Assembly (NCBI GenBank): GCA_015832175.1
Contig: WJXW01000003.1
Coordinates: 1,426,001-1,490,000 of the forward strand
DNA from: Paraphaeosphaeria minitans
Taxonomy: Eukaryota; Ascomycota; Dothideomycetes; Pleosporales; Didymosphaeriaceae
Length of the DNA stretch: 64,000 nt
Direction: 5' to 3'
This document shows positions 1 through 12,600 of the stretch, piece after piece. Under the pieces are notes generated by a model. It was not told where the DNA came from. It was given only the letters and a program-made list of their open reading frames with translations, and made no database searches. Every line of letters begins with the position of its first letter. The first letter of the stretch is position 1. The position numbers were made by a program, and so were the translations under genes.

Positions 1-789
1 TAATTAGGAACCTAAGGTACCTACTACTAAGCAAGCTGTAGGCTTAGCTAGCTAGTAGCTAAAAATTTGCTTAAGTAAGAAAGAAAGCACAGGACTTATA
101 ACCCCTAATTAGACACTAGAGCTAGGTAATTTTAGGGGTAATCTGTTAAGTAATTAAGAGATATCTAGCAGCTACCAGAATACTACTAGGAGAGCTGGCC
201 CGCTAGAATCTAAAGACTTAACACCCTATTTATTAGTAGAAACTAATTAGGTTGCTAATCGACCTAGTGTAGATAACTTAATTATGCTAGACAAAGCAGA
301 TAACCCACTAGTGCGCTAAAGGCGAAGGCAGATCTATCTAGAGGTAAGTAGAATAAGTAGGCAAAATTATAGTAAAGCACTAGAAATTAACTAACTAATA
401 AATTACTATCTGCTATTACGAAGATTAAGGAAGCAAAATAATTAAGATAATTAGCTAGGGGGTAGGTAGAAGCTAAGTGCTTATACACTAATTGCTAATT
501 ATTTTTAAAGTAATCTTAATACAATATTAAAGCATATATTTATACTAGGAGTAGTAAAGGCCTAGTCTAAGCAAAAAGAATATATTACACTAAATATAAT
601 AGTATTTGCTTTTATACTTAGAAAGGCGCCTAGAGCGTCTTATACAGCTTAGACTTATTAAGACAAGCTTACACTAGAGCTAACCCTATAGAAACACTTT
701 TATAATTATCTATATAGGAAGCTATTCCTCCTTACCGCTTATAAGGAGATTTTAACTTTGCAAGATAAAGGTACCTAGACAGAGATTGA

Positions 790-2190
790 ATAATTAAAGG
801 TGTTAGAGCGACTACTCCCTTTAAAGTAGGTCTTTACCTATAAGTTTAATTAAAATAGATACTTTAAAAAGTGTAAAGCTTAAATTGTTATAAAAGGAGA
901 TCTTTAGAAAAAGAATACTCTCTACTCTACCTATACTACTACCCTAGTAGTAAGATCTTTCTAATTAGCTGTAGCTTTAGCAGTAGAATTTAATCTAGAA
1001 ATTTTATAATTTAATATAGTAGAAGCGTTTCTAAATACTCTTATTACAGCCGCTAATCTAGTAACTTATAAATTACCTAATAGTTTTAAAAAGCTAGGAA
1101 AGTGTGTAAGATTAAATTAAGCTTTGTATAGCTTAAGAAATTTACTACTTCTTTAGTATAAGAAATTTACAGAATTACTTTAATCTTATAGACTCTTAGC
1201 TTTGCTAGAAGAACTATGCCTTTTCTTTAACAGTAATTAAAGTATTATTATTCTATTTTATGTTAACAACATTCTTCTTCTCTATCACAAGAGTAAAGAG
1301 AAAGAAGCCCTAGATTTTTAAAAGAAGATTGTAAATAAATATAAAATTAAATTAAAAGGACTAGTAGAGTGGTTCCTAGGTGTTTAAGTAATTAGGGACA
1401 GAGAAGTAAGATTAATCTCTCTAGTCTATAATACCTATATTAATAAGATTATAAAAAGGTTTAACCTTTTAAACTCTAAGAGCTTCCCTCCTACACCTCT
1501 ATTAGTAGAAGATCTCGTTCTAAGCACAGGAGAAGCCACTCCTCAATAAATAAAGCTTTTTTAAGAAGAGGTAGGATTAGCTCTCTACACAGTAACTATG
1601 CTACGCCTAGATATAGCCTTTATAGTGTTAAAGCTATTACACTTTCTAATAAATCTAAGTAAAGAACACTTTGCTACTATTAACTATGTAATCCTTTACC
1701 TCTATTAAACTAGATAGTAGGCTATAGTTTTTAGTGGCTATAATAGACCTAATCTACTAATATATAGAGATGCCTCTTTCGCTAATAATCCAATATTATA
1801 GTAATCTTCCTATAGATATATTATCCTATTATTTAGAGAAGCTATCCTATAGAAAGCAGCTTAACAGAACACAATTACTACTTTAATAATAGAAGTAGAG
1901 CTTCTAGCGCTTAAATATATAAGTAAAGAAGCTATAGTAATTAAGAGATTCTTTACTAAGCTTACTCTAGATCTAAGACTTTTATAGAAGGTCTATTATA
2001 ATAATCTTTAAACTATTTATTTAGTAATTAGAAAGAACAAAAGAATCACTACTTAACTACGCTATATAGATATTTAGAACATGTAGTTGTAGTAAGAGTA
2101 TACAAAAGAATTATTTTAAGTAGAATATTTTCTAACTAGTAAAATACTAGCAGATAGCCTCACAAAGGCTCTTACTTATTAGCAGTTTAA
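790..2190 (+). pseudogene. copia reverse transcriptase-RNase H relic (element A)
   Basis: One plus-strand frame, read through its stop codons, gives a Ty1/copia RT and RNase H. The catalytic YVDD box appears as FYVNNILLL at about 1255-1285; both Asp codons (GAC) read AAC, which is the RIP direction. Near the C-terminus is the copia hallmark ADxLTK (read as ADSLTKAL, about 2148-2175). The frame is kept over hundreds of codons with mostly C-to-T or G-to-A damage. In the live element this would copy the RNA genome and degrade the template. Here it is a pseudogene with tens of stops. Confidence 0.85.
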
Positions 2191-2259
2191 TAGATTTAAA
2201 AGGCTATTAAATCTATAAAATGCGAGCACAATAATTATAGAATAAAAGTAAGTAAGTAA

Positions 2260-3920
2260 AAAATTAATCTATTAACTACCTAGAATTATTAATTTAGAGC
2301 TAGGAAATAAGAAAAGAAAAAGAAAAGAAAGAAAAGATTAAAGGGAGAATAGGAATTAGAGAAAGAGGAGATTAAAAAGCTTATCTATAAGCTTATAGAC
2401 TCTCTTCCTCCTCTACTTAATTATAGGGGTGCAAGAATCTCCCCTATAATTAGTAGTAGGAAATTCTCCCTATCCTCCTCCTCTCCTCCTCTTAGTAATA
2501 GGTAATTTCTTACCCTAGCCTTCCCTCTTTTAATTAGCAGGAGGAGAAGCATTTACCTAGTCTCTACCCTACTTTAGAGCTAATAGGCTACTTATCTAGC
2601 TATTTTAATTAGTGTATTAGCTGCGACCGCGCTACTCTTTAATAAGTAGGGTAGGAGGGCGATTACCTTATCCTCTACTAAAGATTAGCTATAAGAAAGA
2701 GAGTAGGATAGTAGCTACATACTAAGCTTACTCCTCTTAACTACTAGTAAGAAAAAAAGCTTATAAGGCCACTTTAACCCTCTTACGCAGCTTAGTAATT
2801 AGCCTCTCCTATAAAAAGTATTAGCTAAATCTAGAAAGAATCTTAGAATAAAAGCTTATATTAGCACTCTTTAATAGTTAATAGTAGATAAAATCTATAG
2901 CTAGAGTATAAATATGTAGCTATCTATAGAAATAATTAGCAAAATTAGCTAAAGTAATAGGACAATCCTATATATAGTAGTGTAAGAGTAGGTAAAGTAG
3001 GTATAGCAGCGCCTACCTAAGCTTAAAGTATTATTATAGTAGTGTCTATTACTCTTTCTTACTAAAGCTCCCTTTAAGCAGCCTAAGTAGCTTATTTATC
3101 TAAGAGCTCTAAGTAATTGCTAGGGGCCTAGAGCTAGAGTAAGAGGAGCTAGTAAAGTAGAAGAAGTAAGAGAATTTTAGTAAGAGGATTAGGAGCTTTA
3201 TTTAGTAGCTTTTATAGCCTTTACTACGCGTGCTTTAGCTAGGTTATTAGATATCTAAAAGAGTTAATAAAGCTCTAAATAATAAAAAGAGCATAAGGTA
3301 ATAATTAAAAAAAGAGAACCTACTATAAAGTAGTAGGATTTAAAGGCTTAAGCTAGTAGGCTTAAATTAGATAGGAAGTTAAAGCGTTAAAAGTAAAAGA
3401 TTAAAAAAAGAAGATTAAGCGCTAGTAAAGGGCTTATATACTCTACTACCTATCTAATTATTAAGCACTAAATGCGCTCTTTCCTTACTATTTATTTCTC
3501 TTACTACTACTCTTTCCTAATTAAAACGCGCCTGCCTATTGTACTTACTAGCTAGTAAGAGCGGGGAAATTACCTTATAGTTAATAAGAAGTGAGTAAAA
3601 AGAGTAGTAGAATAAAAGCGTTTACGCTCTAGCCCTTTGTGCTATGCTTATAAGCTCCTAACCTACTAAAAGAAAAGATTTTAGACACGATTCACAATAA
3701 GATTTATCATTTAAAGATAAATAGTAATTATTTTAGTATTATAATAAATAGGGGGTGATAGAATTGCTGTTCTTAAGATAAAGAGATTTAGAAGAATAAT
3801 TCTTAATAGTTTTTTAATCTTTAAACAGCCTTTAGATGGTTTTTCAAAGATCTTTAGAAAGGATTTAGACAATTAAAGATTACTTCTTAAAATAGGTAAT
3901 CCGCTTTAAGTAATTACCTA
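2260..3920 (+). other. extra 1.7 kb segment between copia pol and 3' LTR (elements A and B)
   Basis: About 1.7 kb separates the end of RNase H from the 3' LTR, where copia elements normally have almost nothing. The same segment is in copy B (about 32680-34440, opposite strand), so it belongs to the family. It starts with a purine-rich stretch (2305-2400), has an 11-bp inverted repeat (2419-2429 with 2441-2451), and from about 2930 to 3400 one plus-strand frame reads as a helical, Lys/Leu/Ser-rich polypeptide with stops mainly at Gln positions. I do not recognise the product. It may be a third ORF, a captured host gene or an old nested insertion. Confidence 0.55.
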
Positions 3921-3927
3921 GGGGGTG

Positions 3928-4118
3928 TATTAAAGTAAACACTCACTTCCGTGATTCTTTCTAGATCCACTAATTTATATCACGGGATTCTTGCTAAGAG
4001 GCTTATTTCTTTTGTATATAGTCTGCCCTTTTAGCATCCTTTCCTATAATTAGTAATTTGTATTCTTTACAACTCTGCTCCTAAATATCCTGTAATAGTT
4101 TGAGCCCTTTTTACTACA
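3928..4118 (+). repeat. 191-bp LTR of copia family A/B (3' LTR of A)
   Basis: The sequence begins TATTAAAG (ancestral TGTTAAAG with one G-to-A change) right after a polypurine tract and ends CTACA (ancestral CCACA). It matches, in reverse, 32480-32670 and 55816-56006. All three copies are exactly 191 bp, which fixes the boundaries. Confidence 0.9.
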
Positions 4119-4315
4119 ATAAGTTTATTATGTTTTTTTTTGCTATAATACGATACTTAAGTTGTAAAAATAGACTTAAGTTATTAATTAACTACTCTCC
4201 CCCTATAAACTATATAAAAGGGCCTTTACTAACTTTAGGGGATTAAAGTAAAATCTATCCTCTACTAGTAGCTTATATAACTCTAGCAGCTATTCTTAGA
4301 CTAATATAGATAAGG
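4119..4315. other. AT-rich spacer between elements A and E
   Basis: About 190 bp of AT-rich sequence with an internal TTAAGT/ACTTAAG motif. No ORF or known repeat end is recognised. Its last five bases (TAAGG, 4311-4315) are the left target-site duplication of E. Confidence 0.5.
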
Positions 4316-4554
4316 TGTCTATATAGTAGATCGTACAAGTAGCACTAAGTAAAGTAGGGGGCCTACCTACCTATAGGGGCCCACATAATGGCCTACTACT
4401 TAGGGCAGCGCTAAGAGGCAGAGACTTTATAAGGTCCTTAGTGCCCCTTTGTATAATAGACTAGACGTAATTATTTAAATCTACTTCTTACCCTTTGCAC
4501 GATACTATACTATTAACCCTTAGATACTTAATTATAGATTAAGCTAAACTAACA
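4316..4554 (+). repeat. 5' LTR of E (239 bp)
   Basis: Starts TGTCTATATAG and ends CTAACA. It contains one copy of the unit with GCGCTAAGAGGCAGAGAC that is tandemly amplified in the LTRs of F. Confidence 0.88.
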
Positions 4555-6426
4555 CTAATTAGTAGTTAATTCTAATTAACTGCAAACCAGTAAGGTCTAA
4601 AGACAGAGCGCCCTATAAGCTAGAAATGTAGGCTCTATATTATTACCTTTAGTAGAGATTAAATTTTAGATTGTATAATAAGTAGAAATAAAGTGCGTAT
4701 ATTTATAAAGAGTCGCACGATCTAGTCTAAGCTATTCTATAGAAAGAAAGGAAATAGTAAACCCCTTTATAACCTTAAAAACACGTTGTATAATTAAACT
4801 AGCGATAACTAAATATAAATACGTTATATAATTAAACTAGTAATAACTAAATGCAGACACTTCGCACGACTAAAAAAGATAATAATAATAATATAGCCTT
4901 AAGACTAGGGGACTTCCTAGAGGAACTATAACCTAAGGACGTTACGTAATAATTAATACTACCTCCTTAGTAAGAGGACGAAGCAATATAGCTTTAATAA
5001 ATAGAGAAAGTAATAAATATTAAGGCTATTACCTTAAGAGGAGAGATCGTATAAAAGTACTAAGTAGATAGAGTAGATCTATACAGCTACCTACCCCCTT
5101 CTCTAAAATGGCTAAACACTTATATAGTGTATATAATTACGTAATATCGCGCGAGTAGCCTTATAGGTAAAGAGGTAATCTCTTCTTTTACTAAAGATTT
5201 TAATAACTAGAAGGAGAAAACTTTTAATAAGATTAGTTATATAGTAAGAAGAGAGCTTATTACTTTTCTTATAAAGGAAGGCTTTATTACTACTAATATT
5301 ATAATAAAGGATACCTATGCAAAGAAACTCTTTAGACTATTATAGTTTAACTATAAGCTATAGACCCTTTATACAATAATACTATAACTGCAACCTAAAC
5401 TACTTCGCACGATCCTAATAATGTAACCTATACTATCTATAGGCAATATATATATATAGAGCATAGCTGGGGCCTATCCCTATACATACGAGGACAGAGA
5501 CACTATATATAGAGCTACACTAGTGGCAGTAGCCTAAAATCTAGACTGCTTTTGCCTAATAAACTATATTATACGAAGAGGCTAGACACTCCTAGTCTCT
5601 TTAATAACTAAGAGATTATGCTTATACCTAGTGAGCTAGAAGGTAATATATATTATTATACGCTAACCTTTATAAACATAAACTCTCTACTATATATGTA
5701 TAAGCATATATTCTTAACTTTAAAGAAGAGCTAGAGGAAGAAGACTATTATATAAAAAAGGAGGAAGATAAACAAAACTAATAGAGTAATAAAAAAGAAG
5801 CATAGAAGGCTATCTTATACTTTACTTCTACTACCTACCTTTATTACATAACTAGCGAAGACATCTAATATAGCAAGGATAATAAGAATATAGAGGAACC
5901 TATATAACTATTTACTCTAGCTAGTTAGTATTATACAAAGTACTAAGGAGAACTCTATGACATAGGCGCCGTATAAGTATCTATAGTAGAAAAGGACTAG
6001 CTTACTGCCTACTTACACGAAAACCTAACTACTAAAGTAGACTAGTTACTAGGATCTACTAACATTAGCTTTAGGGGAGCTAGAAGATATTCTTTTATAC
6101 CTACTTACTAAGACCTAGCGCTAAGTATTATATTACTTACTACTCTACCTTTTATTTGCGCATAAAGTATAGTATATACCTAGAAAGAGCCTTATTGCGT
6201 AATATAGCTCTACTACTATATAAGGGGGTAGAGTAAGAACTAAGTAGGTTAGCTATTACTACTTATTTATATAAGAGTAGGTGTAAATAGGACCTCTACT
6301 GTATAGTAATATCACACCTACCTTATAACCTATTCTAATGGGGGAAGGCTAACTGTATAGATAAAAAAGAATAGGAAAGAGAGGCGTATAATAGATAGGG
6401 GCTATTATATAGAGAAAAGTTGCTAG

Positions 6427-6665
6427 TGTCTATATAGTAGATTGTATAAGTAACACTAAGTGAAGTGGGGGGCCTACCTGCCTATAGGGGCCTATATAAT
6501 GGCCCACTGCTTAGGGCAGCGCTAAGAGGTAGAGACTTTATAAGGTCCTTAGTACCCCTTTGTACGATAGACTGGACGTAATTAATTAAACCTACTTTTT
6601 ACCCTTTGCACGATAGTATACTATTAACCCTTAGATGCTTAATTGCAGATTAAGCCAAACTAATA
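6427..6665 (+). repeat. 3' LTR of E (239 bp)
   Basis: Starts TGTCTATATAG and ends CTAATA (CTAACA after a C-to-T change). It is the same length as the 5' LTR and is followed by the TSD TAAGG. Confidence 0.88.
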
Positions 6666-6670
6666 TAAGG

Positions 6671-7400
6671 TAATATTATATAAAGTCTACTTATAGGTCA
6701 TAGTATTTACTTTTTACTAGGGAGAATAGTAAAAGGATAGCTTAATAGTATTAAGTAGAATAATACTTAACTTCTATATAGTTAAGGCTAGATATAGGTT
6801 TCACGCAGCTAGCTTGCTTAACGTATAGGCCCCTTATAGGAACTTAGCCCTAAATTTAACAGCACTATTATAATATTATAATCTATTTATTATAAGTCTT
6901 TATATTTAATTATGTAATGTCCTTGATAATTCTATTATAGGTCTAGGTCTAGAATTTAATTCCTACGTAATAAGAATTTCATTCTTAGGGAAAGTATTTA
7001 AATAGTTACTATCTAGCCCTACTACTTATAATTTATTATTATTATACCTTTATATCTAATATGGTCTATGTCTCTAAACGTATAATATTTAGTCTACTAA
7101 AAACTTACCTAATAATTAACTTTAAATTTACTATACTTAATAAATACCTAACTAATGAATTTCTATTATTATTACATACTATATAAATGTAAGTCCTTTG
7201 TAATAAGGTAACTACTACGCTTTTAGTGGCTTAGAAATAGCTTATAAAGTAGATATTAATATAAATACGCTTCTAGCTATAGTGTATAGTCTAGTAGAGT
7301 TAAGAGGAGTAGCCTCGCCTACTATACTTAGGTACTTTAGGTACCTATTAGTAACGTAAAGGAAATAGTAGCACTAAACTACTTTAAAGATATTTAAAGA
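6671..7400. other. AT-rich stretch with a repeat fragment also found at 21985-22180
   Basis: No readable gene. Positions 6695-6885 match the reverse complement of 21985-22180, including the shared core AGGGAGAATAGTAAAAG, so this is a fragment of a repeat family I cannot classify. The stretch ends with AAAGA (7396-7400), the left target-site duplication of Gypsy-1. I see nothing else in it. Confidence 0.5.
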
Positions 7401-7802
7401 TATTACGAACCAGAATAATAAAGGGTAGGTTAAGCACTTATAGAGAGGCATAGGTAGGGTATAACGAGATAAAGAGAAGCCTAGACTCTAAAGGTTAGAT
7501 TATATAACGTGCTTAGCTACTATAGCGCGCTAAATAACTAAGCAAGTTATATAACCTACTCTGCTACTTATAGGCACTAAGCAACTAAGCAGCCTTAGTA
7601 TATAGAAATATAAGAATTAACTCTCTATACTTATATTTAATCTGTTTATTAATCTATTGTTTAGATTCTAGTAGACTATATTATTAACTTATTACACTTT
7701 CTAAGATACTATTATATTAATAAGACCTTCTACCTTTGTAAGTACTCCTACCTAAGAACTAACCTTAACTTTCTAGAACTAGCTACCCTCTTAGATTTAA
7801 CA
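7401..7802 (+). repeat. 5' LTR of Gypsy-1 (402 bp)
   Basis: Starts TATTACGAACCAG (ancestral TGTTACG...) and ends TTAGATTTAACA. The same family occurs in minus orientation as the LTRs of C, H and I. Confidence 0.9.
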
Positions 7803-7999
7803 TCTTAAACACCCTTAATATAAGTACTTTATAAACTCCTACCTCTTCTACAGCTTTAGGTGCCACTAAAATTACTCCTATAAAGAATAGTAGTAAGGCG
7901 CATAAACCTAATCTCTACTTTAGTAAATAATTTTAAACTAACATCTAGATTCTCTAATTAGACCACTAGTTTTGTAACTTAGATAAACCCCTTAAAGAT

Positions 8000-8850
8000 A
8001 GGAAAAAGGTTATCTTTACTGTAATATATATGCGAGGAGATGTAGGATTATAGATCTATCCCTACTTTAAAAAGTACCTAAGAATAGACCACAACTACAA
8101 TACTAACAATTATGTAAATAATAACGCTAATGTAGTTAACATTATTAAGGATTATAAAAACTTTAAGAAATACCTAAAATAACTCTTTAGAATTACTAAT
8201 AAGAACTCTAATATAAAAGCAAAAATTGAAACTATAACTTAAAAATAGTTAGTAGCTAAGTATACAGCCAAATTTTACAGGTACACTATATAACTTAACT
8301 AGGATAATAAGTCTCTTTAGGACATGTATAAATAAGGACTTAAATAAAAACTACGTAAGAAACTTTTACGTATTAGTGCGCGAATTACTAATCTTAAGGA
8401 ACTATATAAAGAAACTATTAGAGTTAATAAAGAATGGTTCTCGCTGTAATAAGAGCTGTACTAAAACCCTAGAGTAATAAGCTTTAGACAACTAGTAAAG
8501 GTAGTTTATAAGAATCCTATTAGAATTATCTAAAGGTAATAACTAAAGAACTACTAGAGATATAAACTAAAAGCAAATGTCTAGTTTACCTCCATAGGTA
8601 AACGAAAAAAAGAAAAGATAGGCCCTAAGTAGCCTAATAAACGTGTCTTAGATAAAAGTTAATAACTAATAACTATAACCTATAAATGCTTTATATATAG
8701 CAAACTAGGCTATATAGCCAGAAACTATAGATTAAAGAACAAAGTCTATTAAACTAAGTTAAATATACTAACTATTAAGGACTAAGAACCTAAAAAGGAA
8801 TAGGAAGTTATTATAACACTATTTAGTTACTAACGCGTTACACTCCAGCA
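8000..8850 (+). pseudogene. gypsy gag relic with CCHC zinc knuckle (Gypsy-1)
   Basis: A plus-strand frame shows a degraded capsid/nucleocapsid region. At 8688-8730 it reads CFIYSKLGYIARNYR, a CCHC knuckle (C-x2-C-x4-H-x4-C) in which the second and last Cys read Tyr and the His reads Tyr, as expected from RIP on either strand. The live protein would package the element RNA. The start cannot be placed because the region is full of stops. Confidence 0.7.
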
Positions 8851-9699
8851 AAGTAAGTAATTAGATTTACCTAACTTATAATTATGCAAAGATCTAAAAG
8901 CCAATTTAGACATATACTATAAAGCTAAAAACGTAGAAGAGATACTAAAATCTCCTACTTTACACCTATAAAGTAGGCAGGAAGAAGACAACCCTATATT
9001 ATTTAAGTATAAACTAAATGTTTAGGACTACATAGAACCCTACTAGCCAAAAGATAGAGATCTAGGATACAGACAAGCTCTATTTCTAGATAAACTAAAT
9101 ATACCACTAAAGGGGATGCGACCTTATAAAAATAAAGAATTAAACTACGTACTAAAGTACTATCTAGACTACTAAAATCCTATATACTAATTCTATATGT
9201 AGATGCACTACAAAGAACTAATATACCTATAATATAAAGAAACAAAAAGGAGAATAAGAGATAATCTAGAAAAAACCTATATTATAGATAGATTTAGACG
9301 GACTACTCTATTATAGCCTGTAATAAACACCTCTAGGATAAATAATAGGTAAAATACTTCCCTTACCTTATACTAAAGGGCAACAAATACTATAATATAC
9401 TTGTTAATAGAGATTATATACAACTATACTAGTATATATATCTAAACTAAGACTGCAAATACTACTATATAGCCAAATGTTTAAATAACTTTATAAACTA
9501 CCCTATGTAAAAGTAGTAGTAGAACTACTAATTTAACTAGCATATAGGAATAGTAAAGACTACACGAGGAAAAACAGCAGAATATCCTTATAGGAAAAAG
9601 AAGATAATCTACATAAGCCACGTACTTAAGAATAGTAATAGAAGCAGATACTTAGAAACGTATACTAGACACCTTAACTTAATTATAACCTATCTAAAT

Positions 9700-12600
9700 A
9701 GATGACTTTTTTAGGCCTAAACTTAGATAAGAAAACGCCGTTATTAAATTAAATACTATAGTAAGTAGAGTATTAGTTAAGCTACTAGTATAGCTTAAAG
9801 GAATATAGGCTTAAGCTCTTATAGACTTAAAAGTAGAAAGGAACTTTATATCTTATTAGATAGTAAGACAAGTAGGACTTATAATATTAAAGAAGGAAGT
9901 AACCTATATTATTTATATTATAAATAGATCCCTAATACCTAAGACACCTTAGATATACTAGGAGGTTACTACTATAATAACAGTCTAAGGATATAAAGAG
10001 GAACTTATCTTAGATATCTTTTTAGAATCTAAGCACGAGTTAGTCTTAGGATTACCTTAGTTAATAATATACAACCTGTAAATAAACTAGAGTACAAGGA
10101 AAATATTATTTAAACACTATAATTATATATTATAAGCAAAGCCTACGTATTAACTAAAAATAAAAGTAGATAAAGGAATTATTAACAATATATTACCGCG
10201 ATAAATAATTAAAAAATAAAAATATACCTTAGTAGACGCTAGTAGGAACTATTAGGTTAAAAAGCGCGAGAAGGAGAATAATAGTATACCCTTTACCTTA
10301 CTAAGAGAGTACAGGAAATAGACACACATATTTATAGAGAAGGAAAGAAAAGTAAACCTACTAGAATATTAACCCTAGGATCTTATAATAGACCTAGAAG
10401 AAGGGAAGACGCCACCCTTTAAACTACTATATAGTAAAACAGGAGAAAAACTCCTTAAAGAACGTAATTTTATTTAAAACAATCTTAAGAAAGAATATAT
10501 ATAACTATTAAAGTTGCTAGTAGTAAGCCCTTTTATGTTTATTAAGGAAAAAAGATGGATTAGATAGACTACACATTAACTACTAACAATATAATAATAT
10601 AAGAACAAAGAACTAATATCTACTACTAAAGATTATTAAGCTATAAGATTAACTATCTTAAGCTAAGATATTTATAATAATAGATCTAAGAGAGAGTTAC
10701 TACCTTATATAAATTAAGAAAGGTAAAGAATAGAAAATAGCGTTTTAATTACGCTGTAGACTATTTAAATATAAAGTTATGCTATTTGGACTTATAAACG
10801 CACTAGTAGCTTTTGTAGCACTTATTAATAACGTACTCTATAAATATCTAGACATATTTATTCTTGTGTATATAGAAAATATCCTCGTCTTTTCTAAGAA
10901 CGAATTAGACCACACTAAGTATAAATAAACAGTACTAGAAGTACTAGACAGAGTATATCTTTATATTAAACTTAAGTAATGTAATTTTAATATTAAATAA
11001 CTCGAATTCCTAGGACACATTATTACTATAGAAGGAATTAAGATAGCAGTAAGTAACATTAAATATATTAAGAACTAGACAATATTAACGACAGCCAAGA
11101 ACATCTAAGAATTCTTAGAATTCTATAGATTTAACTAATAGTTTATTTAAAACTACGTAAAATTCCCAATACCTTTAATAAATTTTATAAAGAAGGATAA
11201 ACCCTTTAAATAGATAACTAAGTGTAGAATGTTATTCTAGCTCCTTAAGATAGTATACATTATAGAACCTATTCTTATTTATTTTCGAAGCAACAAATTA
11301 CTATAATTTTAGACAGACGCTAGCGATCTCACGCTAGGCGCCTACGCTAAATAAGAATATAATAGTAAATAGCACCTAATTACCTATTACTTATGTAATT
11401 TTAATAACGCTAAAATACGATACAACGTATATAATAAAGAACTCTACGCTATTATTAAAGCCTTAAAGCACTAGAGGATTTATACGCTTAGTTACTTAAT
11501 GCTAGAAATCTACACAAATTATAAGAACCTTCTAAGGTTCACGATACTAAAAGAACTTATACCATAATAATAAAGATAGTTATAAACCACTAGGCAATAT
11601 AGGTTTAAAATTATCTATATAGCTAGAAAAGAAAATAGTAGAGTAGATGCCCTTAGGTAGTAAAGCAATCTAGTAGGAGAGAAAGTAAAAACCTTCTCTA
11701 AAATCCTTTATAAAGCTAAAGATAAATCTCTAGAACTAATAGTAGAACTAAATAAACGTTTAGTAATTAACTAAGAAGTTCTAGAACATGTATAGACTGA
11801 GATTATCTAATAATACCACGATAACCCTATGTACAGACACCTAGGTATTACAAAAATAATAGAACTTATCTAAAGGAATTACACCTTTAAAGGAATTAAA
11901 GAAGCTATAATAACCTATATTTAAAAATATATAGAATACTAGAGGAATAAACACAGTACACATCTTAAATATAGTAAGATATAAGTAATTAAAATACTAA
12001 TAGTACTATAAAAAGATATTACTATGGATTTTATTATAGGAATTCTAAATTCTGAGGGTCTAATAATAGGAATTAAATATAATAGTATACTAGTAATAGT
12101 CTGTTAACTCACTAAGTATATTAAGCTTATTGTATATCTTAAGAGAATAATAGTAAAATCACTTACTTTTCTTATTTCAGACTAACTAATTAGATAGTAC
12201 AGAATCCTAAAAATAATTATTAGTAATAGAGACAAGCTCTTTATGTTAAATTACTAGATAACGCTTATAGCCCTACTTAGAATATAACAAAAGCTATTAA
12301 TAACTTACTATCTATAAATAGATAGATAGATAGAGCGTATAAACTAAACTATAGAAACGTACCTACGCATCTACTATAATAGTTAGAAGAATAACTAGGT
12401 TTTAGTACTACCTATGGCATAGTTAGCCTATAATAACAAAGCATTAGTAGTATTAGGCCATACACTATTCTATGTAAACCATAGAAGACACCTATATCTC
12501 TTTAATTAATAATTGTATATAACAATTAAAGTAAAAGAAGCTATTAATATAGTAGAAAATCTTAAGAAGGCTTAATAGTAGTTAATTTTATACTAAAACT

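Larger units (their letters stand above)
1..4118 (+). mobile_element. Ty1/copia retrotransposon A, 5' truncated by window edge, RIP-mutated
   Basis: The 3' part of a copia-type LTR retrotransposon runs left to right. It contains the end of integrase, reverse transcriptase and RNase H, an extra 1.7 kb segment, a polypurine tract (CCTAGGGGGTG-like, 3917-3927) and a 191-bp 3' LTR. The same element in the opposite orientation (B) lies at 32480-56006. Many in-frame TAA/TAG codons stand at expected Gln and Trp positions, as RIP produces. The bases after the LTR (4119-4123, ATAAG) would be the right target-site duplication; its partner lies outside the window. The element is dead. Confidence 0.88.
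4316..6665 (+). mobile_element. non-autonomous copia derivative E (family D), complete, 2350 bp
   Basis: Two 239-bp direct LTRs (4316-4554 and 6427-6665) bound the element, flanked by a perfect 5-bp target-site duplication TAAGG (4311-4315 and 6666-6670). The internal part is collinear with element D but with two large gaps. One removes the D region 26530-27310, joined at about 5632. The other removes all of pol (D 27755-31738), joined in the motif TAGCTTTAGGG at about 6070. Only a gag fragment and leader remain, so it must have moved using proteins of D-like elements. RIP has since mutated it. Confidence 0.88.

Noticed and set aside
642..648. Walker B of RFC1 (protein residues 642-648) reads DEVD rather than DExx of the small subunits
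   Set aside because: This is the normal form in RFC1 large subunits, not a loss of function. (Coordinates are protein positions.)
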